64,000 nucleotides of DNA from Candidatus Enterenecus merdae (GTDB lineage: Bacteria; Bacillota; Clostridia; Oscillospirales; Oscillospiraceae): positions 80,778-144,777 of the forward strand of contig DVJZ01000026.1 of NCBI GenBank assembly GCA_018716385.1, given 5' to 3'. Shown piece after piece: positions 1 to 7,812 of this stretch; within the stretch, counting starts at the first letter, position 1, and each line of letters opens with the position of its first letter. The position numbers and the translations under genes are program-made. Under the pieces are notes generated by a model that saw only the letters and a program-made list of their open reading frames with translations, was not told where the DNA came from and searched no databases.

Positions 1-45
1 CATGCGCAGCTGCATGGTTGGGCAGGCTGTTTTCTCAATTGCCGG

Positions 46-2178
46 CTACCACGTCACCCCATGGTCGGCCAGCACCCGGTAGTAGTCCTGCTGGATGATC
101 TGCTTGGCATAGGTGTACTTGGCCTGGACCAGCTGGGTCACAGCCCTCACATAGCCCTCGTCCACCGTCACGCCCGGGTTGGGGGTAAAGGTGCCGGTGG
201 ACGCCTCATAGGTGCCCGCCGCGGTGATCCAGCTGTTGCCAAAGCCGGTGTTGGCAAACACCACCAAGGGCATACAGGTGGAGACCTGATCCACCTCATA
301 GTTGGTGGCGAAGACGTCCCGGCCGGAATACAGGCGGGAGTCATAGTCCAGGCCAAACAGGTTGCAGAGGGTGGGCACGATGTCGATGGACGAGCAGGGG
401 GTGTCCACCTCCACGGGCTCCTCGATGGCTGCCGACCACATGATGAGGGTGTTGCGGTAGCGGGAGGTGTCCCGCTCGGTATCGCTCATCCCCCGCAGCT
501 CGTTGTAGTAGTCCACCTCCCCGGCGGCCATCTGATAGGGATAGTGGTCCGAGGTGAGCACGATGAGGGTGTCGTCGGCGATGCCCGCCCGTTCCAGCCG
601 GCCCACCAGGTCGGCCATGGCCGCCTCCAGCTCCAGGTTGCAGGCGATGTAGGCCTGCACCTGCTCGGAGGCGTCGGGATAGGCGGCCTGGGCCTCCGCC
701 TGGTGCTTGCGGGCCATGGCGTTGGCCGACCAATAGTAGTTGCAGTGGCCGCTCACCGTCATATAGTAGGCGTGGAAGGGAGTGCCGTTCTCCACATAGT
801 CCTGGATATAGCTATCCGCCGTGGCCTGGATCATCTCCAGATCGGACTTGGGCCAGACGGTGGGGTCGTCGGTGGCCAGCACCAGGCCGTTGCCGATGCC
901 GTGGTAGTCATAGCCCAGGTTGGTGTGGGTCTGGTCCCGGCCGTAGTAGTTGTAGGTGTGGTTGTGCCAAGCCGGGACATTGTACCCCAGCTTGGCAAAC
1001 TGCCGGGCCAGGGAGATGGGCATATCCTTATCCTTGCTGGCCCCAAAGGCGGTCTGGCTGCCAAACCAGTTGGGGATGAGCCCCGTCATCACCGCGAACT
1101 CCCCGCCGGAGGTGGATTGGGTCCAGTTGGGCTGGTAGTAGTTCTGGAATACGAACCCCTCATGGGAGAGCCGGTACAGGGTGGGGGTGAGCTCCTGGCT
1201 GATCAGGTAGGGGGAGAAGGCCTCGGCGGTGATCAGGATCAGGTTCTTGCCCTGGAACATACCGGTGTACTGGTTCTGCTGGGATGGGGTCAGCCCGCCC
1301 AGATACTGGTGCAGGGCCTTTAGGTTGCTGTCACTGGCGGAGGCGGCCAGGGCGGCAAAATCGATGTCCAGCGCGTTGTCCCCATAGACCGTCGGCTGGC
1401 TGGCAGCGCCGGAGGGATCGGCTTCCGGCGAGGCCGAGCCGCCGGGCAGCAGGTCCGGGTGGAGCTCTGGCAGGGGAGCCTCAGGCTGGCCAAACAGGGC
1501 GTACTCCAGCTCCAGCCGAAGGGCGCTCACCAGCCCGAACTGGGGGATGGCGGTGTTGGCGGTGAAGTCGTAGGTGTAATAGCTGCCCGCGCCCCCCAGG
1601 GAGGAGATGAGGAAGGCGGCCAGCTGGCACGCCACCATCCCCCCCGCCAGCAGGCCCCGGACCAGGGCGGTCTGCCCCTCCTGGGGCACGATGGCCCTGC
1701 CCAGCAGGCAGTAGGCGACCAGGGGCAGGAAGGCCAACAGGAGGAAGGGGAGGATGCCCAGCAGCACATCCCAGATGGTGGAGGCAAAGTTGCCCACCAC
1801 ATCCCCGGCCATCCCGCCCATAAAGGTCAGCCCATAGTAGACCCCGAACATGCTCCGGCAGCCCCGCTCCACGCACAGGATCGCCCCGCCCAAAGCCACC
1901 AAGACACCCCCGGCCACCCGGGCCGCCCGGCGCCAGGGCAGCAGGTCCAGCACCAGGAAGAGGGCCAGGCCAGCGGCCACGGAGAACAGGAAGATGCGAA
2001 TCAGCGCTGGGGTAAAGAAGGGGGTCCCCCGGTCAAACAGGCGCAGCAGCAACTCGTGATAGAGCACCGTCACCGGAAAGAACAGCAGGGATAGCAGCGG
2101 CTTGCCGCCCTCCCTCCAGCTGCGGCTAGTGGGGCGGCCAGCCGGACTGCCCGGTTGCAGGTATCTGGGTTGGCGCAT
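46..2178 (-). CDS. LTA synthase-family sulfatase (membrane phosphoglycerol transferase)
   Basis: A 710-residue integral membrane enzyme with about five hydrophobic segments in the first 200 residues, followed by an extracellular sulfatase-fold domain. Family knowledge: LtaS-type enzymes move glycerol phosphate from phosphatidylglycerol onto a growing lipoteichoic acid or a related glycopolymer outside the membrane. Expected catalytic residues are visible: Glu319 in ITAEAF, the nucleophile Thr356 in STSGGEF, and Asp544-His545 in LTSDHYPY, matching the metal site of LtaS. The ATG is preceded by GGAGGGA six bases upstream. It is transcribed alone from a promoter that carries three Pho-box-like repeats. 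The exact polymer made cannot be read from sequence; a second paralogue lies at 23992-25851. Confidence 0.9.
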   Translation of the reverse strand: MRQPRYLQPGSPAGRPTSRSWREGGKPLLSLLFFPVTVLYHELLLRLFDRGTPFFTPALIRIFLFSVAAGLALFLVLDLLPWRRAARVAGGVLVALGGAILCVERGCRSMFGVYYGLTFMGGMAGDVVGNFASTIWDVLLGILPFLLLAFLPLVAYCLLGRAIVPQEGQTALVRGLLAGGMVACQLAAFLISSLGGAGSYYTYDFTANTAIPQFGLVSALRLELEYALFGQPEAPLPELHPDLLPGGSASPEADPSGAASQPTVYGDNALDIDFAALAASASDSNLKALHQYLGGLTPSQQNQYTGMFQGKNLILITAEAFSPYLISQELTPTLYRLSHEGFVFQNYYQPNWTQSTSGGEFAVMTGLIPNWFGSQTAFGASKDKDMPISLARQFAKLGYNVPAWHNHTYNYYGRDQTHTNLGYDYHGIGNGLVLATDDPTVWPKSDLEMIQATADSYIQDYVENGTPFHAYYMTVSGHCNYYWSANAMARKHQAEAQAAYPDASEQVQAYIACNLELEAAMADLVGRLERAGIADDTLIVLTSDHYPYQMAAGEVDYYNELRGMSDTERDTSRYRNTLIMWSAAIEEPVEVDTPCSSIDIVPTLCNLFGLDYDSRLYSGRDVFATNYEVDQVSTCMPLVVFANTGFGNSWITAAGTYEASTGTFTPNPGVTVDEGYVRAVTQLVQAKYTYAKQIIQQDYYRVLADHGVTW

Positions 2179-2262
2179 CAGGATCCCTCCGTCTTTGCCT
2201 CATAGTAAAACACTCGGCCGCCTGCCAGGGCAGACGGCGCTTTATGTCAACAAGTTTGTTTT

Positions 2263-2291
2263 ATCTTACCACAGCCCTCATGGGATTTCAA
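2263..2291 (-). promoter_or_regulatory. Promoter of the LTA synthase gene
   Basis: On the minus strand TTGAAA (2291-2286) and TAAGAT (2268-2263) are separated by 17 bases, and TG sits one base before the -10 as in an extended -10. It lies 85 bases upstream of the ATG. The -35 end abuts the tandem repeats at 2291-2319. Confidence 0.65.
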
Positions 2292-2319
2292 TGACAAAAC
2301 GATGACAATGCGATGACAG
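2291..2319 (-). promoter_or_regulatory. Pho-box-like tandem repeats (candidate PhoB/PhoP site)
   Basis: Reading the minus strand there are three heptamers, CTGTCAT, TTGTCAT and TTGTCAT, each separated by four bases (CGCA, CGTT), so the period is exactly 11 bp. The E. coli PhoB box is direct CTGTCAT repeats with 4-bp spacers, so the match in sequence and spacing is close. The array overlaps the -35 edge of the LTA synthase promoter. Binding by the PhoB-like regulator at 62372-63028 is an inference. Confidence 0.65.
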
Positions 2320-2409
2320 GTACAATCTTAAGAAAACCATAAGAAATGTCCCCGATCACCCTATATACGCCCCAGAGGGGCAAATGGCTGCGGGGGTGGG
2401 AGGGCGGGT

Positions 2410-2440
2410 GCAAAAATCCGCCCCGTTTGTGTCGGGGCGG
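2410..2440 (-). terminator. Rho-independent terminator of the histidine-kinase-like gene
   Basis: A perfect 8-bp GC stem (2418-2425 with 2433-2440) with a 7-base loop is followed on the minus strand by ATTTTTG. A second 8-bp hairpin (2457-2464 with 2473-2480) lies just before it. Confidence 0.7.
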
Positions 2441-2501
2441 GCGGAAAACGCTTGCGCCCCCGGCAGGCCAGTTTGCCGGGGACGCGTTTAGACAGTCGGG
2501 T

Positions 2502-3281
2502 TCAGCCCAGTTCCCCTGGGCAGAAGGACTCTGGCGGCAGCAGCTCGCTAAAGGCCACCAGGGCCTCGTCAAACCCGCCCGGGTCATAGGCGGGAGTGGG
2601 GCTCTCCAGCCAGTTGGTGGGCCGGCCCAGACCCAGCGGCAGCGAGGCCACCAGGGACAGCCGCTCCCCGGGAGCCCGCTCCTCCACCAAGCTGCCCGCG
2701 TGCAGCTCGGCAATCTGCCGGGCCAGGGGCAACTCCCAGCCCTGGGCCAGCTCCTCCTCACCGGGGGCGGCCAGCCGCTGGAGCGGCTCCTCCCCCGGGC
2801 GGGCCGGCCCCGGCCCGCGCACGGTGAAGCAGGCGCTGTCCTCCTGCTGAGTCAGGGTGAGGCTCACCTCTCCCCCCGGCCGGGCGACTGCAGCCACCAG
2901 GGCCAGCACCATCTGCTCGGCCAGGGCCTGGTCCACATGCGCCAGCAGCCGCTCCGGCCCCTGGTAGCTCAAGCTCACCCCCGCCCCGCCCAGCACCCCT
3001 CGGGCCCGGGCGGCCAGCTCGGCGCTCCACGGCCCCAGGTCCACCGGCGCAGGGAAGGCACGGATCTCATCCTCGTCGGTCAGGCGGTCGAGCAGTTCCA
3101 TCTGCCCCACCGCCCGCAGCATCCGGCAGATGCTCTGGTTGAGTATCGCCAGATAGGCCCCGGCCTTTTCTCCAGTGGCCGTCCGCTCCAACATCTGGCT
3201 GGCCGCGGTCAGGTTGGAAAGCTGTATGCGCAGCCGTGCGGCCACCCCGGCCACGCTGGCCGCCAGTGTCTCTCGATCCAT
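2502..3281 (-). CDS. Degenerate sensor histidine kinase-like protein
   Basis: A soluble 259-residue protein with no membrane segment. The N-terminal helix pair (about residues 10-65) resembles a DHp dimerisation domain, and residues 95-225 resemble a GHKL ATPase domain. The phospho-acceptor histidine is absent: the position expected to read HELRxPL reads LRIQLSN. The N-box asparagine and the glycine-rich lid are not recognisable either. If the family reading is right it is a pseudokinase or a protein-binding scaffold rather than an active kinase; a Spo0B-like phosphotransferase is unlikely without the histidine. No response regulator is adjacent. The assignment rests on overall pattern only. 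Confidence 0.5.
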   Translation of the reverse strand: MDRETLAASVAGVAARLRIQLSNLTAASQMLERTATGEKAGAYLAILNQSICRMLRAVGQMELLDRLTDEDEIRAFPAPVDLGPWSAELAARARGVLGGAGVSLSYQGPERLLAHVDQALAEQMVLALVAAVARPGGEVSLTLTQQEDSACFTVRGPGPARPGEEPLQRLAAPGEEELAQGWELPLARQIAELHAGSLVEERAPGERLSLVASLPLGLGRPTNWLESPTPAYDPGGFDEALVAFSELLPPESFCPGELG

Positions 3282-3421
3282 TCCATCTGCCCCCTATCCC
3301 ATCTCTCTATATTGTATGCGCGGCGGCACGCAGGCTACCATGGAAAAATCTGTGCGCCTCTCGGCCCCCAGTTTACCAGATTTTTCGCCCCTTCACAAGC
3401 CGGAAAACATCCCCAAGCCCG

Positions 3422-4255
3422 TCAGGCTCCCTCCGGCGCGTCCAGCAGGGCGGCTACCTCCGCCAGGGGATTGGGGGCATACTGCTCCAGCCGCCCCTCA
3501 TCCATGGCCTGGGACAGGGCCGGATCCAGCGGCAGCTTGGCCAGCACCGGCAAGGACAGCTGGGCCCCCAGCGCATCAATGGTGCTCTGCCCAAAGATGG
3601 GGTGGCGGGCGCCGCAGTCGGGGCACTGGAAGTAGCTGTAATTCTCCACCAGCCCCAGCACCGGAACCTTCATCATCTCGGCCATCCGCACCGCCTTTGT
3701 GACGATCATGCCAACCAGGGTCTGGGGGGCGGTGACCACGATGGCCCCGTCCACCGGCAGGGACTGGAACACCGTCAGGGGTACGTCTCCCGTCCCAGGG
3801 GGCATATCCACGAACAGGTAGTCCAGCTCCCCCCATACCACGTCGGTCCAGAACTGCCGCACCGCGTTGGCCACCACCGGGCCGCGCCACACCACCGGGT
3901 CGGTCTCCTGCTGGGTGAGCAGGTTCAGGCTCATCAGCTTCACCCCACCCCCGCTCACCGCGGGGATCAGGCCCTCCTCCCCGCCGGTGGCCCGGGTGTG
4001 CACCCCAAAGGCCCGGGGCACCGAGGGGCCGGTGATGTCCGCGTCCAGCACGCCCACCCGCTTCCCCCGGGCGGCCATGGCCGCGGCCAGGGAACAGGTG
4101 ACGGTGGACTTGCCCACGCCCCCCTTGCCGCTGGCCACCGCCACCACCTTTTTGATGTGGGAGGCCGCGTTGGCCGGCCTGCGCAGATCCTGGGGCGCGC
4201 GCCGCTCCCCGCAGCTTGCGCCGCAGGAGCCGCACTCATTGCTGCATTGACTCAT
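3422..4255 (-). CDS. mrp: Mrp/NBP35-family iron-sulfur cluster carrier ATPase
   Basis: A 277-residue P-loop ATPase of the MinD/Mrp class. Family knowledge: Mrp/ApbC proteins bind and transfer [4Fe-4S] clusters to apo-proteins in the cytosol. Visible features are the deviant Walker A GKGGVGKS at residues 43-50, the DMPPGTGD-type segment at 150-157, and the cluster-ligating CPDC at 211-214. The N-terminus carries a cysteine group (Cys4, 8, 11, 15), common in Firmicute Mrp proteins and reminiscent of NBP35. It is transcribed alone and leftward, divergent from the padR operon. Confidence 0.9.
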   Translation of the reverse strand: MSQCSNECGSCGASCGERRAPQDLRRPANAASHIKKVVAVASGKGGVGKSTVTCSLAAAMAARGKRVGVLDADITGPSVPRAFGVHTRATGGEEGLIPAVSGGGVKLMSLNLLTQQETDPVVWRGPVVANAVRQFWTDVVWGELDYLFVDMPPGTGDVPLTVFQSLPVDGAIVVTAPQTLVGMIVTKAVRMAEMMKVPVLGLVENYSYFQCPDCGARHPIFGQSTIDALGAQLSLPVLAKLPLDPALSQAMDEGRLEQYAPNPLAEVAALLDAPEGA

Positions 4256-4314
4256 GTTATGCGCTTCCTTTCAGCCCCGCCAGGCCAATGGCCTGTGGGA
4301 AAATTTTTTGATGA

Positions 4315-4349
4315 AATACCTTGACAGGCGAGGTATTCTATGTTACCCT
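4315..4349 (+). promoter_or_regulatory. padR promoter with embedded operator-like inverted repeat
   Basis: TTGACA (4321-4326) and TACCCT (4344-4349) are 17 bases apart, with TG one base before the -10. The -35 is bracketed by a perfect 7-bp inverted repeat, AATACCT (4315-4321) and AGGTATT (4331-4337), with a 9-bp spacer. PadR-family repressors commonly bind such dyads in their own promoters, so this is a candidate autoregulatory operator. The leader to padR is about 185 bases. Confidence 0.55.
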
Positions 4350-4536
4350 CTCCTCAGAAGTACTTCGGCAGACGATGTATATCCGCCGTGACTGGGAGGG
4401 CTGTACAATGCCTGGCATCCCCGCGGACCGGGTTCCCGGATGGGCTCTGGGCACGCGGCCGCCTTCCCGGCGGGGGCAAGGTCCGGAGGTTTCCGGGACC
4501 GGGCCCTGAAACGGCGAGAAGGGAGGCAGCGCCGCC

Positions 4537-4872
4537 ATGTCCATTTCCGGCGACACCTTGCGCGGGCATACAGACACCATTATTTTAACACAGCTGCTGC
4601 GCGCAGACAACTATGGTTATGAGATCAACAAAAAGATTCAGCAGCTCACCCACGGGCAGTACGGTCTGAAGGAGGCCACGCTGTACACCGCCTTCAAGCG
4701 GCTGGAGCAGAACGGGCTGATCCGCTCCTACTGGGGGCAGGATGGGCCCGGCGCCCGCCGGCGCTACTATTCCATCACCCAGGAGGGCCGCCGCCGCTGG
4801 GAGGAGAACACCCGGGAGTGGGCGGCCACCCGGGCGCTGCTGGACGCGCTGATTTCCATCGAGGAGGAATGA
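4537..4872 (+). CDS. PadR-family transcriptional regulator
   Basis: A 111-residue winged-helix protein. Residues 12-90 follow the PadR pattern: ILTQLL, YGYEINKKI, KEATLYTAFKRLEQNGLI and the wing GARRRYYSIT, followed by a short C-terminal dimerisation helix. Family knowledge: PadR proteins repress envelope or detoxification genes and are released by ligand or stress. The stop codon is six bases before the DUF4097 gene, so the two are co-transcribed, with pspC next. This PadR-DUF4097-PspC arrangement suggests an envelope-stress module. The ATG follows GGGAGG about ten bases upstream. Confidence 0.9.
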   Translation: MSISGDTLRGHTDTIILTQLLRADNYGYEINKKIQQLTHGQYGLKEATLYTAFKRLEQNGLIRSYWGQDGPGARRRYYSITQEGRRRWEENTREWAATRALLDALISIEEE

Positions 4873-4878
4873 GCAAGC

Positions 4879-6351
4879 ATGGAACCGATGAAGCAGAGAT
4901 TTGTCAACGCTGTGGCCGGCCAACTGACCGGCGCACCCCACTCCACCGCCAAGGACGAGCTCATCGAGGAGCTGTCTGACAACCTGTACCGGCGCTATCA
5001 GGATCTGGTGGGCGCCGGCCTGGGCCAGGAGGATGCCTGGCGCCAGGCGATGGACTGTCTGGGGGACACCGGCGAGCTGGTAGAGTACCTCAACGGCCTT
5101 CAGCCCGACGAGTCCCTGCCCGAGCCGGTGGCCCGTCCCGGCCAGGGGGACGGCGGGCAGATGGAGGAACTGCTGAGAAATGTGGAGGAAATGGTCAAGG
5201 GCGCGCTGGGCAAGGCCAAGAGCGCGCTGAAAGACGCCAAGGATCGGGCGGAGGACAGCCTGGGCGTGTCCACCGACGAACTGGCCCGGGAGGCTAAGGA
5301 AAAGGTAGGCCAAGCCTTCCGGAAGGCCAAGGACGCGCTGGAGGGCACCGTCTCGGCCTGGGCCGGTGGCCGCGGGGAGGAGGAAGCGCCCGATCCCGTG
5401 CCGCTGGACGGGCCTGTCTGGGCAAATAAGCTTACGGGGCTGGACGTGCAGGTGGCCGGCGACGTCACCATCCGCCTGAACCAAGGGGAGGACGGGGACG
5501 TGGTGATTGGCGGCGATGTGGGGCGGCTGGAGGCCTTCCGAACCGAGGACGGGGTGCTCACCATCCGGCAGGACAGCCGGACGGCCAGCTCCTTCTTCCT
5601 GTTCCGCCGGGGGCTGTATGCCGCCGACGTCACTCTGGATCTGCCCCGGCGCTGGTGGGACTTCATCCGGGTGTCCACCGCCGCAGGGGACGTGGAGGTG
5701 AGCGGTGACGTCCCCCTGGGCCAACTGACGATCCAGACCGCCAGCGGAGACCTCTGCGGCCGGCTGCCCCAATGCCAGCAGCTGGAGGTTCGCTCCACCA
5801 GCGGAGACGTGGAGTGGGAAGGCTGCGTGGACACGCTGCGGGTGGAGACGGTCAGCGGCGATGTGCACCTGCGCGGCCAGCTATCCCGGGTGGACCAGAT
5901 GGTATGCAAGAGCGTCAGCGGCGACATAGAGTGGGAGGGGGCCGCCGGCCAGCTCCAGGCAGAGACAGTCAGCGGCGACATCCTGCTCAGCGGCCGCATG
6001 GGCCAGGTCCAGGCCTCCAGCACGAGCGGCGAGGTGGAGCTGACCGGCCAGGTGGAGCAACCCCGCTGCTCCTCGGCCAGCGGCGGCGTGCGGCTGGAGA
6101 GCGGCCAGCTGCCCCGGCGCATGGAGCTGTCCTCCAAGTCGGGGGACTGTGAGGCCCGCATCCCGGACGACGGCGCCTTCCTCCTCCACTTCAAGACGGC
6201 CAGCGGCCGGATCCAGTCCGATTTCTTCCCCGACGCCAAGGGCGGCCGGAGCAGCACCTTCTCCTACCGCAGGGACGAGGCGGCCGGCCAGGAAGTCCCC
6301 GTCTACCGGATCTCCAGCATCAGCGGCGACCTGCACCTATATCAGTATTGA
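4879..6351 (+). CDS. DUF4097 beta-helix protein with HAAS-like N-terminus
   Basis: A 490-residue protein of three parts. Residues 1-75 resemble the HAAS/DUF1700 helical domain found on sensors and permeases. Residues 95-165 are a charged amphipathic helical stretch rich in Lys-Ala-Lys-Asp repeats, like a membrane-surface or LEA-type helix. Residues 180-490 are repeated short beta units centred on SGDV or SGxI (at least ten), typical of DUF4097 putative adhesin beta-solenoids. No signal peptide or membrane helix is seen, so it is probably cytosolic or peripherally membrane-bound. It sits between padR and pspC. Its molecular function is unknown. Confidence 0.85.
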   Translation: MEPMKQRFVNAVAGQLTGAPHSTAKDELIEELSDNLYRRYQDLVGAGLGQEDAWRQAMDCLGDTGELVEYLNGLQPDESLPEPVARPGQGDGGQMEELLRNVEEMVKGALGKAKSALKDAKDRAEDSLGVSTDELAREAKEKVGQAFRKAKDALEGTVSAWAGGRGEEEAPDPVPLDGPVWANKLTGLDVQVAGDVTIRLNQGEDGDVVIGGDVGRLEAFRTEDGVLTIRQDSRTASSFFLFRRGLYAADVTLDLPRRWWDFIRVSTAAGDVEVSGDVPLGQLTIQTASGDLCGRLPQCQQLEVRSTSGDVEWEGCVDTLRVETVSGDVHLRGQLSRVDQMVCKSVSGDIEWEGAAGQLQAETVSGDILLSGRMGQVQASSTSGEVELTGQVEQPRCSSASGGVRLESGQLPRRMELSSKSGDCEARIPDDGAFLLHFKTASGRIQSDFFPDAKGGRSSTFSYRRDEAAGQEVPVYRISSISGDLHLYQY

Positions 6352-6485
6352 ACGCGGGGTGGGCCGGGATGCATCCTGCTCTGTGGATTGTTATCGACTC
6401 GGCCCTGCTTTACACCCTGTCCGTATGTTTATCAAGGCGGAAACAGCCAGGTTTCGGATTTCAGGAAGGAAGGCATGATATTCTT

Positions 6486-6686
6486 ATGATGAGACGACTC
6501 TATCGCACCACAAGCTCCGACTCCGTGTTCTGCGGTGTGTGCGGCGGCATCGCCCGGTATCTGGGCCTGGACTCCACTATGGTCCGGGTAGCCACGGTGC
6601 TGCTGGTGTTCGTGTTCGGCCTGTCCCTGTGGGTCTATGTCATCGCAGCCCTGCTCATGCCCAAGGAGAGCGCTCTTTGGAAATGA
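6486..6686 (+). CDS. PspC-domain membrane protein
   Basis: A 66-residue protein. The N-terminal half has the PspC signature (VFCGVCGGIARYLGLD) and the second half is one hydrophobic helix (residues 38-60). Family knowledge: PspC proteins sit in the membrane and take part in envelope-stress sensing with phage-shock or PadR partners. The chosen ATG follows AGGAAGGAAGG at 12 bases; an upstream in-frame ATG would add an unrelated 46-residue extension. It is the last gene of the padR operon, 134 bases after the DUF4097 gene, and ends in a strong terminator. Confidence 0.85.
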   Translation: MMRRLYRTTSSDSVFCGVCGGIARYLGLDSTMVRVATVLLVFVFGLSLWVYVIAALLMPKESALWK

Positions 6687-6701
6687 GCCCGCGGTCAAAA
6701 G

Positions 6702-6736
6702 AAAGGCTCCGCTTCCCATGGGAAGCGGAGCCTTTT
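6702..6736. terminator. Bidirectional terminator between pspC and the nucleoside kinase
   Basis: A perfect palindrome, AAAGGCTCCGCTTCCC with its complement, has T runs on both strands. It lies between two convergent genes. Confidence 0.85.
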
Positions 6737-6743
6737 CCGATTC

Positions 6744-7661
6744 TCACCCAATGAACTCGTGGAGCAGGGAACCCGCCGGCACCAGCTTTGGGTCGATGGT
6801 CTCAAACCAATCGAAGGCGGCCACCAGTTCCCGCAGTTCCTGGGTGCGCTGGTTGTCCTCAGGCACCGCCTCCATCAGCGGCCTGGCGTAACAGGCCATC
6901 ACCGACACCTCGTAGGGCAGGGAGGAGTCAAAGAGCAGGTGGGCGGTGTGTTTGTAAGGGGAGATATACAACTTCTCCCCCCGGCGCACGTTGTCCCACA
7001 TGCCCAGCGTGCCCATCACGTCGGTGCCCCGGAAGTTATAGTCCCGCACCGCCCGCCGGGTCAGGCGCATCCAGGTGCCCTTAAAGCGCAGCGCCGCCCC
7101 GTCCAGCACGCTGCTGCGGGCGGAGATATACAGGCGGGTGGCCTCCGGATGGCTTCCGGTGATCTGTGGATTCAGGGCATGAATCCCCTCAAAGATGGCG
7201 ATCTCGTCCCGGCCCAGCTTCAGGGGCACCCCCGCGCTGTCATTGCGCATCTGCCGGGCGAACTCGAACTTGGGAATGACGATCTCCTCCCCCCGGGTGA
7301 GGCGGGAAAAATGCTCGTTGAGCAGAGCCAGGTCCATCACCTGGGGGGATTCATAGTCGATCTCCCCCTCGGGCGTGCGGGGGGCAGTGCGGGGGTCCTG
7401 GTGGACGAAGTAGTCGTCCATGGAGATGGTGTGGCTGCCCACCCCCCGGCGCTCCAACTCCCGGCAGATCATCCCCGCCGTGGTGGTCTTGCCCGAACCG
7501 GAAGGTCCGGAGAGCAGCACCACAGGGCTGTCACCCATCCTGCCGCAGATGAGCTGCGCCGCCGCGCCCACCTTATCCGCAAACTCCCGGTCGCACCGCT
7601 GCATATACCCCGACGCGTCCTGGCGGACGGCCACGTTGATGTCCTCCAGCTGATAGGCCAT
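6744..7661 (-). CDS. Uridine kinase-like nucleoside kinase
   Basis: A 305-residue P-loop kinase. Walker A is SGPSGSGKT at residues 51-59, and the uridine-kinase-like acceptor region DDYF lies near residue 84. Family knowledge: such enzymes phosphorylate uridine or cytidine for pyrimidine salvage. Many clostridial relatives carry an N-terminal TGS/threonyl-tRNA-synthetase-like extension of about 250 residues; this one has only about 50 residues before the P loop. The start is uncertain. The ATG used has GGGGGA five bases upstream; an ATG four codons earlier or a TTG at 7724 are alternatives. It follows mutL by 151 bases. Confidence 0.75.
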   Translation of the reverse strand: MAYQLEDINVAVRQDASGYMQRCDREFADKVGAAAQLICGRMGDSPVVLLSGPSGSGKTTTAGMICRELERRGVGSHTISMDDYFVHQDPRTAPRTPEGEIDYESPQVMDLALLNEHFSRLTRGEEIVIPKFEFARQMRNDSAGVPLKLGRDEIAIFEGIHALNPQITGSHPEATRLYISARSSVLDGAALRFKGTWMRLTRRAVRDYNFRGTDVMGTLGMWDNVRRGEKLYISPYKHTAHLLFDSSLPYEVSVMACYARPLMEAVPEDNQRTQELRELVAAFDWFETIDPKLVPAGSLLHEFIG

Positions 7662-7812
7662 AAAATCCCCCATTCCGCCGCTGTGCACGGCACAAATCAA
7701 ACCAACCAGATTGCCCACATACAACGAATCCGCTCCCGCCTCCGGTTGGTCGGTCAGGGCAAGACGATGGACAATCCCGGCCCCCGTGTGAGGCGGCCCA
7801 CGGACCGTTCCC

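Noticed and set aside
6348..6485. Longer N-terminus for the PspC protein
   Set aside because: The extra 46 residues do not match PspC and have no ribosome-binding site, whereas AGGAAGGAAGG supports the ATG at 6486.
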